Part shown: in pieces, positions 41,650 through 50,777 of the stretch | How positions within the stretch are numbered: position 1 is the first letter of the stretch | Layout of the letters: every line of letters begins with the position of its first letter | Source of the DNA: Candidatus Thorarchaeota archaeon | GTDB taxonomy: Archaea; Asgardarchaeota; Thorarchaeia; Thorarchaeales; Thorarchaeaceae | Direction: 5' to 3' | Assembly (NCBI GenBank): GCA_016839245.1 | Contig: JAEOUN010000079.1 | Coordinates: 1 to 59,147 of the forward strand | Length of the DNA stretch: 59,147 nt | Translations under genes and position numbers: made by a program | Notes under the pieces: generated by a model | Told to the model about the DNA's origin: nothing | Database searches by the model: none | The model's input: the letters and a program-made list of their open reading frames with translations, nothing else

Positions 41650-41757
41650 TGGCGGGCCCGGTGCGATTCGAACGCACGGTCTCCAACTTAGAAGGCTGGC
41701 GCCCTATCAACCAAACAAACACAAATCGTGTATTTTTCCTGGCTAGGCAACGGGCCC
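41650..41757 (-). tRNA. tRNA-Arg (anticodon UCU) with a 30-nt D-loop intron, CCA encoded
   Basis: Minus-strand GGGCCCG (41757-41751) pairs with CGGGCCC; discriminator G and CCA follow. Anticodon stem CCAGC/GTTGG frames CTTCTAA (anticodon UCU). The T-arm GTGCG TTCGAAT CGCAC is normal, in contrast to the other two. The D-arm GCCT/GGGC has its loop AGCCAGG-ATA split by 30 bases (41737-41708), after the conserved GG. The insert includes TACAC and GTGT as a short helix. Exact ends need splicing data. Confidence 0.88.
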
Positions 41758-41856
41758 TGTATTTGTTCGACAATTCCGTTTGGACATAAAGCTTTCCGAT
41801 AGGCACTACATCTCATTCTTCCCATCAATTGCGCGAGAGTGAAGCTTTATTATATT

Positions 41857-41881
41857 ACAAAGTACTTTGTATCACAAAGTA
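41857..41881 (+). promoter_or_regulatory. perfect 14-bp palindromic operator plus a half site
   Basis: ACAAAGTACTTTGT (41857-41870) is a perfect palindrome; three bases later ACAAAGTA (41874-41881) repeats its left half. They lie just after a TATA-like TTATTATATTA (from about 41847) and before the membrane protein ATG at 41900, the usual spot for an autorepressor site. The wHTH encoded by the second gene is the natural candidate. Confidence 0.65.
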
Positions 41882-41899
41882 TATTGTTGCGTGGTTTTG

Positions 41900-42529
41900 A
41901 TGAATCAACATCCAGATCTAAAGTCAATCGAACAGGAATCTTTTCGTGAGTCTATGCAGGATGGCCTTACGGAAGTTCTTCTAGGTCTAGTATTTCTAGT
42001 CTTGCCTCTTCTTATCCTTGAATCAGGTTTTTTGCCAATTTTCGTGATTTTCTATATCTTCTTCATCCCCCAAGTAATTGAGGGTTTTAGAAAAAGGTAC
42101 ACTTACACACGACTAGGATATGTGAAATTGCATGAGGATAAACCCCCAAAACTCTCTCTTGGAGTGGCAATGATGGTCCTTCTCGTATTCATTATTATTA
42201 TTGCTGTTCTCTACAGCGTCTATGTGGATTTGGTAGATAGGTCATTTATATACAGGTGGCTCCCTGCGGTCTTTGGATTCATTATGTGGGGTCCATCGTT
42301 GTATTTGAAGGATAAAACTGGACAATCTAGATACTATCTATTTGGTCTTCTAATGTCAGTGACAGGTATCTTGGTAGGACTTGCAGATCTCTCAACAGTC
42401 GAAATCCAAGGCACTCTCTATATGACTAGCTGGGGAGGTGCATTTGTACTCTTAGGGCTGTTGCGATTTCTCATATTCATTCGTAAATATCCTATTCTAG
42501 AAACTCCAGAGGATGATACCTATGCGTGA
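41900..42529 (+). CDS. polytopic membrane protein paired with a wHTH regulator
   Basis: This 209-residue protein has about six membrane helices grouped in pairs: GLTEVLLGLVFLVLPLLILES with FLPIFVIFYIFFI, SLGVAMMVLLVFIIIIAVLY, then three in the second half ending in GAFVLLGLLRFLIFI. A cytosolic loop with YTYTRLGYVKLHED is conserved-looking. The frame extends upstream to 41867 across the operator, so the ATG at 41900 is the start. It overlaps the wHTH gene by 17 bases. Such membrane-wHTH pairs recur in archaea; the transported or sensed molecule is unknown. Confidence 0.75.
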   Translation: MNQHPDLKSIEQESFRESMQDGLTEVLLGLVFLVLPLLILESGFLPIFVIFYIFFIPQVIEGFRKRYTYTRLGYVKLHEDKPPKLSLGVAMMVLLVFIIIIAVLYSVYVDLVDRSFIYRWLPAVFGFIMWGPSLYLKDKTGQSRYYLFGLLMSVTGILVGLADLSTVEIQGTLYMTSWGGAFVLLGLLRFLIFIRKYPILETPEDDTYA

Positions 42530-42836
42530 TGAAGATGAGAATGCTCCCTTCAATATTGATAGGATAATTCACGAACCTGCTCGTTTACAGATTATGACTC
42601 ATCTCTATGTTGTAGAGGAAGCTGATTTTCTTTTCCTCATGAGAAAGACTGGATTAACATGGGGAAATCTCTCGTCACATATGACCAAACTTGAGCAATC
42701 TGGATATATTGAGATAAAGAAGGAATTTCTCGATAAAAAACCTCATACAATTCTAAAATTAACATCTCTTGGAAGAACTGCGTTTGAGAAATATAGGACA
42801 TCCATCGAAAGGATTCTTGAGAACATTTCTGATTAA
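42513..42836 (+). CDS. winged-helix transcriptional regulator (ArsR/MarR-like)
   Basis: This protein of about 107 residues is one wHTH domain: RIIHEPARLQIMTHLYVVEE, then FLFLMRKTGLTWGNLSSHMTKLEQSGYIEIKKEF, a wing DKKPHTILKLTSLGR and a C-terminal dimer helix. This is the common archaeal 'winged helix DNA-binding' family related to PadR/MarR proteins. It overlaps the membrane protein gene and likely represses the operon through the palindrome at 41857. No metal-binding Cys is visible, so a metal effector is unlikely. Confidence 0.85.
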   Translation: MIPMRDEDENAPFNIDRIIHEPARLQIMTHLYVVEEADFLFLMRKTGLTWGNLSSHMTKLEQSGYIEIKKEFLDKKPHTILKLTSLGRTAFEKYRTSIERILENISD

Positions 42837-42874
42837 GATTAGAGATAGAAGGGGATTAACCCCTCCAACCTCGA

Positions 42875-43321
42875 TTATTTGTAGTTGACTTTTAGATCTG
42901 TTACAAGTTTGATACATGATCCAATCAAGCAGTTGCCAATAGGACAATTTGTGTGGGCAACTTCGAAGAGTTTCTGAAGTCGTTCTTCTTTCACACCTTG
43001 TGAAACTGTCACATTGGTTAGGATTTCGATTGTTGTGAATCGACTCATTGCGGTCGCGTCATCTGTTTCATAATGACCTGTGATTTCTGATTGAATATCA
43101 ATTGGTTCGATGTGAGCGCTTCTCATAGCAATCTCAAACACAAGATTGACACAGGCTCCAATCGAAGCCAAAAAGAGATGATGAGGACTTGTTGATCCTG
43201 GGTGGTCTTTCAACATTGGGGGTGGACATGCAGTTGTACTTTGATGTCCTCCAAGGGTTATTGCATGAACTTTTTCTGTACCCGTAGAATGAAGTTTAGC
43301 TGTGAATATGGATTCTCCCAT
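42875..43321 (-). CDS. OsmC/Ohr family protein
   Basis: This 148-residue protein has the OsmC pattern: GKVHAI-type N-terminus, STSPHHLFLASIGACVNLVFEIAMRS with one Cys, and GHYETDD; the second Cys lies near CPIGNCLIGSC at the end. OsmC/Ohr proteins reduce organic hydroperoxides through two cysteines; this one has the central CVNL Cys plus several C-terminal cysteines, so activity is likely but the pairing is unusual. It stands alone, convergent with the wHTH gene. Confidence 0.85.
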   Translation of the reverse strand: MGESIFTAKLHSTGTEKVHAITLGGHQSTTACPPPMLKDHPGSTSPHHLFLASIGACVNLVFEIAMRSAHIEPIDIQSEITGHYETDDATAMSRFTTIEILTNVTVSQGVKEERLQKLFEVAHTNCPIGNCLIGSCIKLVTDLKVNYK

Positions 43322-43414
43322 AATTTTACCTTCTGAGTCTTCACATTAATTATAGACTCAACTCGCGTTTAGAATCATGATTCATATATAGGTCGCGGAT
43401 GCGGCTATTTTAGA

Positions 43415-43918
43415 TTACACTATATATTGTATCTTCTCAGGGATTATTCCGAGAAGTCGATAATAGACGGTCATTTGACCACGATGATGAATGCTATGTT
43501 CTAGCATCTCTAGAATTATCTCAGATACTGTGGCAGGTTGTGAGAATGAATCGATTATCCTATTCATGTCACTTGATGAAACTATTCTATTGAGTGTATT
43601 TACTCTCTCAAAGACCTCATGAGCAAGTTTGATGATTGCTTCAGCTGAATCATATGTTTCAAGAGAGTAAGGGAGTGACTCCCATTGACCTGTAGCTACT
43701 CCTCTCATATAGAATTCCATTGAACGTAGCATGTGAAGAATGATTTCTCCAAGCTCTCTCACTTCTGGAGTTGGTTTTTCCATGATATTAACTTCAGATA
43801 TTTGCTCAACAAGTGGCATTGTTTCTTCCAAATGCCGTTTGACAGATTTCTTTAGCAACTGGTAAATCATCTTTAATTCCCTCGTTCTCTCTACTGCTGA
43901 GAGGTCAGTTAGTGCCAT
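43415..43918 (-). CDS. DinB-like four-helix protein
   Basis: This 167-residue all-helical protein resembles the DinB/YfiT superfamily. A His occurs in GEIILHMLRSMEFYMRG, and the C-terminal EMLEHSIHHRGQMTVYYRLLG is the classic metal-binding helix. These proteins bind a divalent metal with three His and often act as thiol-dependent transferases; substrates are mostly unknown. Its start overlaps the stop of the HDAC-like gene by one base, so the two are coupled. Confidence 0.8.
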   Translation of the reverse strand: MALTDLSAVERTRELKMIYQLLKKSVKRHLEETMPLVEQISEVNIMEKPTPEVRELGEIILHMLRSMEFYMRGVATGQWESLPYSLETYDSAEAIIKLAHEVFERVNTLNRIVSSSDMNRIIDSFSQPATVSEIILEMLEHSIHHRGQMTVYYRLLGIIPEKIQYIV

Positions 43919-44682
43919 TAGGTTCCTCTTAGACCCTCACAAAATGCAAGAATATTCTTTCCTAGATCCTTGAAATTGTATCCACCCTCAAGAAGAGCAT
44001 ATCTTCGACCCTCGCATCTCTCTTTGGCAAAATCGTACATCAGGTGTCCTAACTCACGGAACGCATTGGTTGAGAGATTACTTCCCCAGTCGTTAATATA
44101 TTGATCAAATCCTGCAGATGCTACAATGATATCAACATCTGGAGAATCATCAAGAGCTCTCTTTGCATCAGCCAGATATTTGGCATCTCCTTTTACATCA
44201 GGATTGTGGATTATGATCTTTTTGTCACTTCCAAGGATATTGATATTACCATCTCCCTCATGAAGGTCAAAATCTAGGATGAAAGCTGAATCTATTAATC
44301 CCTTGACTCGAAGGTTAAGTAATGATACTGAGATATTATTGAAATAACAATATCCCCAAATTGAATCCCTTGATGCATGGTGTCCTGGGGGTCTAATTAG
44401 TCCAAATACTGGGTCACCTTTTACTGCGAGTTCTCCAGCGAGAACTGCTCCACCTGCCGCGAGAAACGCCATTTTGGCCAAATGAGTATCTTGTTTGACT
44501 TCTTCTATGTGACGTGATGTGTGCACACGAAGTAGTTGCTCTTCTGTGGCAGGTTTTGGTTCTATGAATTCATAATCAGGTTGTCTACTTAGTATCTCGA
44601 CTGCAGACTCAAGTCTTCCTGGTGCTCCTGCTGGAGTATCATCATATGTATTAAGCATGAAAGGATGATAGACGATTTTCAC
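43918..44682 (-). CDS. histone deacetylase / acetoin utilization family amidohydrolase
   Basis: This 254-residue protein has the class I/II HDAC core: FGLIRPPGHHASRD (the catalytic His pair), GYCYFNNISVS, the zinc-site LDFDLHEGDGN (Asp and His ligands), and ASAGFDQYINDWGSN near the end with the last Asp ligand and YALLEGGYN with the transition-state Tyr in the Gly-Gly-Tyr motif. The archaeal enzymes may deacetylate proteins, polyamines or sugars. It is coupled to the DinB-like gene. It is shorter than average (about 300-340) but all motifs are present. Confidence 0.9.
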   Translation of the reverse strand: MKIVYHPFMLNTYDDTPAGAPGRLESAVEILSRQPDYEFIEPKPATEEQLLRVHTSRHIEEVKQDTHLAKMAFLAAGGAVLAGELAVKGDPVFGLIRPPGHHASRDSIWGYCYFNNISVSLLNLRVKGLIDSAFILDFDLHEGDGNINILGSDKKIIIHNPDVKGDAKYLADAKRALDDSPDVDIIVASAGFDQYINDWGSNLSTNAFRELGHLMYDFAKERCEGRRYALLEGGYNFKDLGKNILAFCEGLRGT

Positions 44683-44820
44683 AATAATAGTATAGACAAT
44701 CTAGAATATGTGTTTGTGGGTTGAATTATTTGGAATTAAAAAAGAAATCAGTGGACGAGGCAAGCTTGCTGCCTGCCTGTCCTCATGCTACAAGAGATAG
44801 AGTAGAAAATTGGAATGGTT

Positions 44821-45126
44821 CTAACCAAATAGACTTCCAAGTCCTGCGGTGAACTCTTCCTCTTTCTCTTCTTCCTTCTTCTCTTCTTTCTTTTCTTCTG
44901 CTGGTGCGGCTGCACCACCACTAGCTGCGGGAGCTGCTGCAACTGGCATAGCGGCTGCACTCTTTAAGGCCTCGTCGATATCGACACCTTCAAGGGCGGC
45001 AAGTAGTGCCTTTACTCTACCTTTGTCAGGTGTGACGCCTGCTGCAGATAGAACCTCTTCCATTGCTTTAGCAGTCAATTTCTGACCTGCTTTGTGAAGC
45101 AGAAGTGCTGCGTATACGTATTCCAT
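44821..45126 (-). CDS. rpl12: 50S ribosomal protein P1 (L12)
   Basis: This 101-residue acidic stalk protein begins [20 protein letters not shown] and passes through an Ala/Gly hinge and a Lys/Glu tract to [12 protein letters not shown]. The C-terminal GLGSLFG recruits translation factors such as aEF2. The frame is open to 45165, but the ATG at 45126 is the family start. It is the last gene of the L11-L1-P0-P1 operon; its last seven residues are identical to those of P0, as expected for shared factor-binding tails. Confidence 0.95.
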   Translation of the reverse strand: MEYVYAALLLHKAGQKLTAKAMEEVLSAAGVTPDKGRVKALLAALEGVDIDEALKSAAAMPVAAAPAASGGAAAPAEEKKEEKKEEEKEEEFTAGLGSLFG

Positions 45127-45145
45127 TGTTTTTACCTCTCTTGAT

Positions 45146-46159
45146 TTATCCGAACAGGCTTCCAAGGCCTGCTACTTCTTCTTCTTGCTCCTCTTCCTCT
45201 TCTGGCTCAGCTGGCTTTTCCCCTGCATCTTTAGGTGCAGGTGCTGCTTTAGCTGCAGCGGCTTGAGCTAGTCCCAAGATTTCTGAGGGTATTGCATTTG
45301 GATCCTTTTCTGAAACCTTCATAGCAAGAGTAAACGATTCAGAGTTGGCTTTAGATAGGAACTCATTAACCATCTCTGGAACAAAGAATCCAATATTGAG
45401 AACTAGACTCTTTGCTTCCATATTCGCTTTTGCAATAATCAAAGGCATTGTTTCAGCAGTAGGAATTCCTCTGTTGATTGATAGATTGATGGCATATTGA
45501 TGACCAAGAATAACCTCTTGGAATAGTGCTTCCAAGTTGACCTCGAGAGTATCTGCCGTGACAACTTCTCCATCAGTATAGGCCGCTATCAATTTGAGTT
45601 GTAGTTCCATTGGCTCAATACCAAGTCTACTAAGCATGAGTGCCATCGCATTTGAGATTATATCTCCTCTCTTGACTGCGACAGTATCATCGGTGATGTG
45701 GATTACACCACCTTTGACACGCGATGGTATTTTCAAACCAGCAAGCTCACTGATGAATGGCCCTGGCGCTACTCCCGTATTCATGGCTGGGACAATAATG
45801 TCCTTTGGAGCTACCTGTCCTCCTTTCGCAGGAGCGGCAGTCTTGTTTTCACTGAGGAATTTACTCAAAACAAAGGGATCTTGATTACTAAACACAAATG
45901 CTACAGGACCCTTAACATATGACACTAGGTCTTTGATTCCTTTCTTCTTAGATTCCTCGATTGCTCTGATCATCAAGGTGTTTCGTGCCATCTTGATGAT
46001 TGCTGAGCTTCGAAGATTATCACGAATTCCTTGTAATTGCTTAGCTCCAACCCCTTCAACATTTACAAGACCTACCATCTTGCTATCATTGATGGACTCA
46101 ATCAATTTTTCAACCGCATCAACTTTCCATTGTGGGATTGATTTTTCATATACTGACAC
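45146..46159 (-). CDS. rpl10: 50S ribosomal protein P0 (L10)
   Basis: This 337-residue stalk base protein binds the 23S GTPase centre and anchors P1 dimers. It has [16 protein letters not shown] near the start, the FIL-type insertion domain, spine helices, and the acidic tail ending [13 protein letters not shown] start with GGTGATC upstream gives the normal N-terminus [12 protein letters not shown]. It lies between L1 and P1. Confidence 0.95.
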   Translation of the reverse strand: MSVYEKSIPQWKVDAVEKLIESINDSKMVGLVNVEGVGAKQLQGIRDNLRSSAIIKMARNTLMIRAIEESKKKGIKDLVSYVKGPVAFVFSNQDPFVLSKFLSENKTAAPAKGGQVAPKDIIVPAMNTGVAPGPFISELAGLKIPSRVKGGVIHITDDTVAVKRGDIISNAMALMLSRLGIEPMELQLKLIAAYTDGEVVTADTLEVNLEALFQEVILGHQYAINLSINRGIPTAETMPLIIAKANMEAKSLVLNIGFFVPEMVNEFLSKANSESFTLAMKVSEKDPNAIPSEILGLAQAAAAKAAPAPKDAGEKPAEPEEEEEQEEEVAGLGSLFG

Positions 46160-46173
46160 TCTTGATCACCAAC

Positions 46174-46830
46174 CTATGGCGAAATCTCAATTGCTGGCCC
46201 CATTGTGGTCTTCACAGAGATATTGCTAATTCTCTCTGAGAAACCCTTGCCATCTACGAAATTTAGCACGGCCATAATATTGTCTGCTATCTCTTTATCA
46301 CTCATTGTTTCATGACCCACTTTCACATGGAATGTAGGTGTATTTCTCATTCTGATTCTAACAGTTCTATGATACTGATTGACTATGATGCTAAGGTCAG
46401 CTTGAGGTGGGAATGGTCGAGGCATTTTACCTCTGGAACCAAGTGCTTGACCAAGATATCGACCAATCAGAGGCATTGCATCCACTGCTGCGATAAAGAA
46501 ATCATAACTCTTGGCTAGATTCTTTCTCTCCTTCTTCTCATCTCCTATTCGTGGAATATCATCCTTTGGAATGACATTTTCTGCACCCGCTGCAGTTGCA
46601 GCTTCGGCAAAATCACCATCACCAAAAGCACATACTTTTGGCGGTGGAAAGAGTGGATTGGGAAGAACAAGTTCTTGGTTCAATCTGTTTTCAGGTTTTG
46701 AGATGTCTAACTCTTTCTTCCTGAAATTAACTGCAAGGTCGAAACTTTGTTTGAATTTGATACCTCTCTCAAGACCCTTTGCCCTTGCTTCAGCAATCGA
46801 AGCTACTACATCTTTGATATTATATGGCAT
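46174..46830 (-). CDS. rpl1: 50S ribosomal protein L1
   Basis: This 218-residue protein is L1 of the archaeal type: RGIKFKQSFDLAVNFRKKELD, the LPNPLFPPPKVCAFGDGDF-type segment, and IIVNQYHRTVRIRMRNTPTFHVKVG, the 23S-binding face. Archaeal L1 can repress its own operon by binding an mRNA mimic of its rRNA site. It follows L11 by six bases. Confidence 0.95.
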   Translation of the reverse strand: MPYNIKDVVASIAEARAKGLERGIKFKQSFDLAVNFRKKELDISKPENRLNQELVLPNPLFPPPKVCAFGDGDFAEAATAAGAENVIPKDDIPRIGDEKKERKNLAKSYDFFIAAVDAMPLIGRYLGQALGSRGKMPRPFPPQADLSIIVNQYHRTVRIRMRNTPTFHVKVGHETMSDKEIADNIMAVLNFVDGKGFSERISNISVKTTMGPAIEISP

Positions 46831-46836
46831 CTAGTT

Positions 46837-47337
46837 TCACTCCCTTAATGGTTCATCAAGTTGAGCATCCCAGGTTCCTGCACGGACTTCTTCCTGGAAT
46901 TCTTTAGCTCTTTTCCCTTCAATTGTTACACCCATCTGTCCACAGCTACCCGTGATAATCATCACAGCAGCCTTCATATCCTGGGCTGAGAGTGAGGACT
47001 CCTTACCTTTGGCGATGTTCTTGACTTGTTCAATAGTAAGATTACCAATTATCTTGCTGTTCGGTTCTCCTGATCCTTTTGAAACACCAACTTCTTTCAG
47101 AATCAGTGCACTAGTCGGTGGTGTACCAACTTCAATCTCAAAGCTCTTGTCTTCCTGATTCACAATAATCTTCACAGGAACCTTAAGCCCAGTAAAGGGC
47201 TGTGTAACTTCGTTGATCTTTGTTACAACTTGGAAGATATTTACACCAGTCGGGCCCAGAGCAGGACCAATTGGAGGTCCACCACTAGCCTTTCCGCCCT
47301 CTACTAGGGCTTCAACTATTATCGGTTTTTCACTCAA
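46837..47337 (-). CDS. rpl11: 50S ribosomal protein L11
   Basis: This 166-residue protein has GGKASGGPPIGPALGPTGVN, the hallmark Gly/Pro loop, and KDMKAAVMIITGSCGQMGVTI in the rRNA-binding C-terminal domain. It is the first gene of L11-L1-P0-P1 here. The 170-base gap upstream (47338-47510) probably holds the operon promoter, with Spt5 ending on its far side. Confidence 0.95.
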   Translation of the reverse strand: MSEKPIIVEALVEGGKASGGPPIGPALGPTGVNIFQVVTKINEVTQPFTGLKVPVKIIVNQEDKSFEIEVGTPPTSALILKEVGVSKGSGEPNSKIIGNLTIEQVKNIAKGKESSLSAQDMKAAVMIITGSCGQMGVTIEGKRAKEFQEEVRAGTWDAQLDEPLRE

Positions 47338-47510
47338 ATTGTGTTCACTCCTGAGTGCAGTGTCCGTAGTATTCGACTCGTATTCTGAGTCTACTGCACG
47401 TCATGACTCCAGATACAGCATTCAAAGCGACAGTATCATATTAAGGAGATGAGCTGATAGCATTTCTAACTCGTTTTAAGGATTTTGTCATGTACTGAAA
47501 ATTTGGAGAT

Positions 47511-48212
47511 TTATTCATCATCATCTGGACTATGAGCCCAAAAAGAGTCTTCATCCTCGTACTTATCAGGAGTTACTTCAGCATCGGTCGTTTCTGCGAC
47601 TGGCTTTTCACTTATGGCTTCAGCTTTCTCAGCACGTTCAACAATTTTAGCAAAATCTGCATGAACTCTGACTGGAATGGTGTATGGGCTGTCCATCAAT
47701 TCAAGAATGAGTTCTTCTTTTCCTGCATCCACACGTTGAACTTTAGCTCTTTCGCCCTTGAATGGACCTGAGATGATTTCAACAACATCTCCTTCAGAGA
47801 TTCCTTCCGCGGCTGGTGGTGGTGCTAAGAATCTATCAATCTCACTTAGACTGACTTTGCCCCCCACGCGACCTCTTACATGTGGGACACCAGATATTGC
47901 AATTTCAACATCTCGGAACTCTGTAGTTTCAATAAAGACATACCCTCGAAGTGTTTCAGGTACTAGAATTGCTTTAACTCTCCCTTTTAGTTGATTTGTA
48001 GAAATAAGCTGTGGCTCACCCTCTTTCTTTCCCCTCTTCTTACAGCTCTTCATGTGTTGTTTTGTAGCCTTTTCGGAAGAGAAATCATCTTTACAGAATG
48101 GACATTCCCAAACGTCACTCTCTCCAATTACAGCTGTCGTGACAAGATCAGTAACACTTCGTTCTTGACCAATTGTTGTTCTAATTGCGTAAATGCTTGT
48201 ATTGGGCTCCAT
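47511..48212 (-). CDS. spt5: transcription elongation factor Spt5 (NusG-like) with zinc-finger insert
   Basis: The protein has an NGN domain (SIYAIRTTIGQERSVTDLV ... ILVPETLRGYVFIET) and a KOW domain (ISEGDVVEIISGPFKGERAKV). Between the first NGN helix and strand an insert of about 35 residues has a C2H2/C2HC-like zinc finger, CPFCKDDFSSEKATKQHMKSC (Cys48, Cys51, His64, Cys68 when numbered from the longer 48245 start). An acidic tail ends the protein. Archaeal Spt5 is usually near 150 residues; this has 233 from the ATG at 48212, preceded by GGAAG. It pairs with Spt4 on the RNA polymerase clamp. secE lies just upstream. Confidence 0.9.
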   Translation of the reverse strand: MEPNTSIYAIRTTIGQERSVTDLVTTAVIGESDVWECPFCKDDFSSEKATKQHMKSCKKRGKKEGEPQLISTNQLKGRVKAILVPETLRGYVFIETTEFRDVEIAISGVPHVRGRVGGKVSLSEIDRFLAPPPAAEGISEGDVVEIISGPFKGERAKVQRVDAGKEELILELMDSPYTIPVRVHADFAKIVERAEKAEAISEKPVAETTDAEVTPDKYEDEDSFWAHSPDDDE

Positions 48213-48303
48213 TGTTTTTACACTTCCGGGAAATTCATTACTCACTAATCTACAAAGTGATTCTGGATTAAACCAGTATGGATGCTGCGTGGTCGGTAAT
48301 CTA

Positions 48304-48492
48304 TTATGATAGGTTTATGCCCCAATTGGCCGTTAGTACCGTCATCATAGCCTGAACTACGAAACTAAGGATACCTACTAGGACCATAGCAAGTAGGCTA
48401 ATCTTGGTGCTTGTCCAGAGTTCTTTTCTGGTTGGCTTTGTGGCTAGTTTCAGGATTCTCCTGCTATCGTTGATAAATGAACCAACACCCAT
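48304..48492 (-). CDS. secE: protein translocase subunit SecE (Sec61 gamma)
   Basis: This 62-residue protein has a cytosolic amphipathic helix (INDSRRILKLATKPTRKELW) and one membrane helix (ISLLAMVLVGILSFVVQAMM), the archaeal SecE/Sec61-gamma plan. The KPTRKE segment is the conserved contact with SecY. It sits between ftsZ and spt5, the standard archaeal order. Confidence 0.9.
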   Translation of the reverse strand: MGVGSFINDSRRILKLATKPTRKELWTSTKISLLAMVLVGILSFVVQAMMTVLTANWGINLS

Positions 48493-48591
48493 ATGTTCTC
48501 ACATCCCTGAATAATCCTGCTATAGCAGATGGGAGAGTCGTTCGCAATCAGGATTCGTTCTCTTTTAACATTTGCTGAGTATCCAAATTTA

Positions 48592-49719
48592 CTATGAAAG
48601 CCTTGGTAAACCCAAGTCGGTCTTGAGGTCATCAACCAGTGGGGTGAATGGTTCTGCCTTGTCGAAGACATAGGGTGAGCTAACTCCTGAGGCAATAATG
48701 GTGACTCTAAGTCTATCCTCTAGTTCTGGATCGATTAAGGCACCGTAGATGACCTCCGCACCAGGATGGACTTGTTCAGTCACAAGTTCCACTGCACGCT
48801 TTGCCTCGACAAGTTGAAGGTCAGCGCTTCCACTCACATTCACCAAGATATTTCGAGCATTCTCAATAGACACATCGATGAGGGGATTGCGTAGAGCATT
48901 GACTACTGCCTCTTCTGCACGGTCGTCACCTCTGCCCTCTCCAAGGGCAATGATTGATACACCGCCATTCTTCATTGTTGTCCGGACATCAGCAAAGTCG
49001 AGATTTACAAGACCTGGTTTTGAGATTAATTCAGCAATACCCTTGACAGCACGTACAAGAACTTCATCTGCAACCATGAATGCTTCAGGAAGCGACAAAT
49101 CTGGCGCAATCTCTAGAAGTTTCTCGTTAGGAATAGCAATGAGTGTATCCACATGTTCCATCAATGCATTCAGTCCACGAGTAGCATTCTTTTTCCTTGT
49201 TACTCCTTCCACATCGAAAGGTAAACAGACAATTGCTACAGTTAGGGCTCCATTTTCCTTTGCGGCCTTTGCCACATGAGCTGCAGCTCCTGTACCTGTG
49301 CCACCACCCATTCCTGCAGTTATGAAGACGAGGTCTCCTCTTACTACGTCCTTAATCACATCATATGTTTCAATAGCTGCAGCCTCACCCACATCAGGAT
49401 TGTTTCCAGCTCCTAATCCTCCACATGTCTCTTTTCCTAAGAGAAGTTTATGATGGGAATTGCAGAAGTATAGATCCTGTGCATCTGTATTCAAGGCTAA
49501 AGTTTCAGCTCCTTCAACGCCTACTTCCATCAACCGAGTAATGGCATTGTTACCGGCTCCTCCTACTCCTGCCACCAGAATTCTGGCTGTGACAGAGTCT
49601 AGTAGTTCTTCAAGTTCTTCATCAGTAGTAGCTGATTTTGGTATGTTCTTACCTCTCCTTGGCTTGGGCTCACGCTTTCCGCTGGATGAACTAAGGACCT
49701 CTTCTAATAATGGGTGCAT
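48592..49719 (-). CDS. ftsZ: cell division protein FtsZ
   Basis: This 375-residue protein shows the tubulin/FtsZ GTPase signature: [12 protein letters not shown] (loop T1), LNTDAQDLY (T3), and [11 protein letters not shown] (T4), plus the T7 synergy loop NLDFADVRT. The frame is open 13 codons upstream, but ATG 49719 has GAGTGG before it and gives [10 protein letters not shown] chose it. The C-terminus ends soon after the core, so the partner-binding tail is short. Division in this archaeon thus likely includes FtsZ. It precedes secE. Confidence 0.95.
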   Translation of the reverse strand: MHPLLEEVLSSSSGKREPKPRRGKNIPKSATTDEELEELLDSVTARILVAGVGGAGNNAITRLMEVGVEGAETLALNTDAQDLYFCNSHHKLLLGKETCGGLGAGNNPDVGEAAAIETYDVIKDVVRGDLVFITAGMGGGTGTGAAAHVAKAAKENGALTVAIVCLPFDVEGVTRKKNATRGLNALMEHVDTLIAIPNEKLLEIAPDLSLPEAFMVADEVLVRAVKGIAELISKPGLVNLDFADVRTTMKNGGVSIIALGEGRGDDRAEEAVVNALRNPLIDVSIENARNILVNVSGSADLQLVEAKRAVELVTEQVHPGAEVIYGALIDPELEDRLRVTIIASGVSSPYVFDKAEPFTPLVDDLKTDLGLPRLS

Positions 49720-49799
49720 GTATATTCCACTCACTTGTAGATGTCTGTTATTACGCACGTAATGTGAGGGTAAAAAGTAGAATACTACCTAGATAATAC

Positions 49800-50765
49800 T
49801 CATCTTTTGCGTCTTTCCCTACTTCGAGGTTTGAAAGTTTTCAAAATCTCATCAATCGAGATATTGTGATCGCGGAGGAGTTTCACTGTCTGATCAATAT
49901 CTGGTTGACCAATCTGAGCGCCATCATGCATTATCGTCAAGGCTGCCACTGCATTTGCAAAATTGAGGGCTTGAATGATTTTTTCAGATCTTGTCCAAGC
50001 AGTGATAAATCCTGCTGCAAATGCGTCACCAGCTCCTAATGTATTCTTGACTGGGACTTCAAAGACTCCAGATGTACAGTATTCAAAACCATCAGTAGCA
50101 ATAGCTCCATCCTTTCCTATTTTGACTATTACAATACCTGGAAACGTTTTGGCAAACTCGCGTAGTTCAGACTCTATAGGCTCGATTTTGAAATAGTCTT
50201 TGAGTTCTTGTCTGTTAATGAATAGGAGATCAGTATGTGGTAATATCTTTTGAAAATCAAGCTTTTCTGCAGTTCTTCCTGGATCCAATGATAGGACGAT
50301 TCCATTCGTGGTAGCAGTTTCAGATGCCCTTTCTATCATCATTGGAAATGATCCAGCTATATGAATGACTTTTGCCTCGACCACATTTTCCTCTTCAAAA
50401 ATTCTCTTCTCAAGGAACCTATTTGCACCCGGCTTAGCAACGACGAGTTGATTATTCTGTTCATCGTGGATATAGATGAATATACCTGTTGCTTGGTTCT
50501 CTAATACGAAGACTCCACTTATGTCAACTCCTATTTTTGCCATCTCTTTAAGACAGAGTTGCCCATAGAGATCATCTCCTATACAGCTAAAAAGAGTAGT
50601 CTTAATTCCTAGACGAGTAGATTGTGTGGCGAAGTTCGCAGCAGAACCTCCAAACGTAATTTGCCCCTCATCACTAATTACATGATCATTACGTTTTGGT
50701 AGTTCTTTGACATGCATACTGATATCTAGATTTATTCTGCCAATTGATACGAACTCGCCTACCAA
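49800..50765 (-). CDS. PfkB-family sugar/nucleoside kinase
   Basis: This 321-residue kinase has the two PfkB signatures: GGSAANFATQSTRLGIKTTL near residues 40-59 and KNTLGAGDAFAAGFITAW near 240-257, where GAGD supplies the catalytic Asp. An FSCIGDDLYGQ strand and a lid region lie between. The family phosphorylates ribose, fructose, adenosine and others; the motif set does not fix the substrate. A TTG start with GAGGATGA upstream. The basic tail (KPRSRERRKR) is unusual. It follows argF by 12 bases. Confidence 0.85.
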   Translation of the reverse strand: MVGEFVSIGRINLDISMHVKELPKRNDHVISDEGQITFGGSAANFATQSTRLGIKTTLFSCIGDDLYGQLCLKEMAKIGVDISGVFVLENQATGIFIYIHDEQNNQLVVAKPGANRFLEKRIFEEENVVEAKVIHIAGSFPMMIERASETATTNGIVLSLDPGRTAEKLDFQKILPHTDLLFINRQELKDYFKIEPIESELREFAKTFPGIVIVKIGKDGAIATDGFEYCTSGVFEVPVKNTLGAGDAFAAGFITAWTRSEKIIQALNFANAVAALTIMHDGAQIGQPDIDQTVKLLRDHNISIDEILKTFKPRSRERRKR

Positions 50766-50777
50766 GCAATCATCCTC

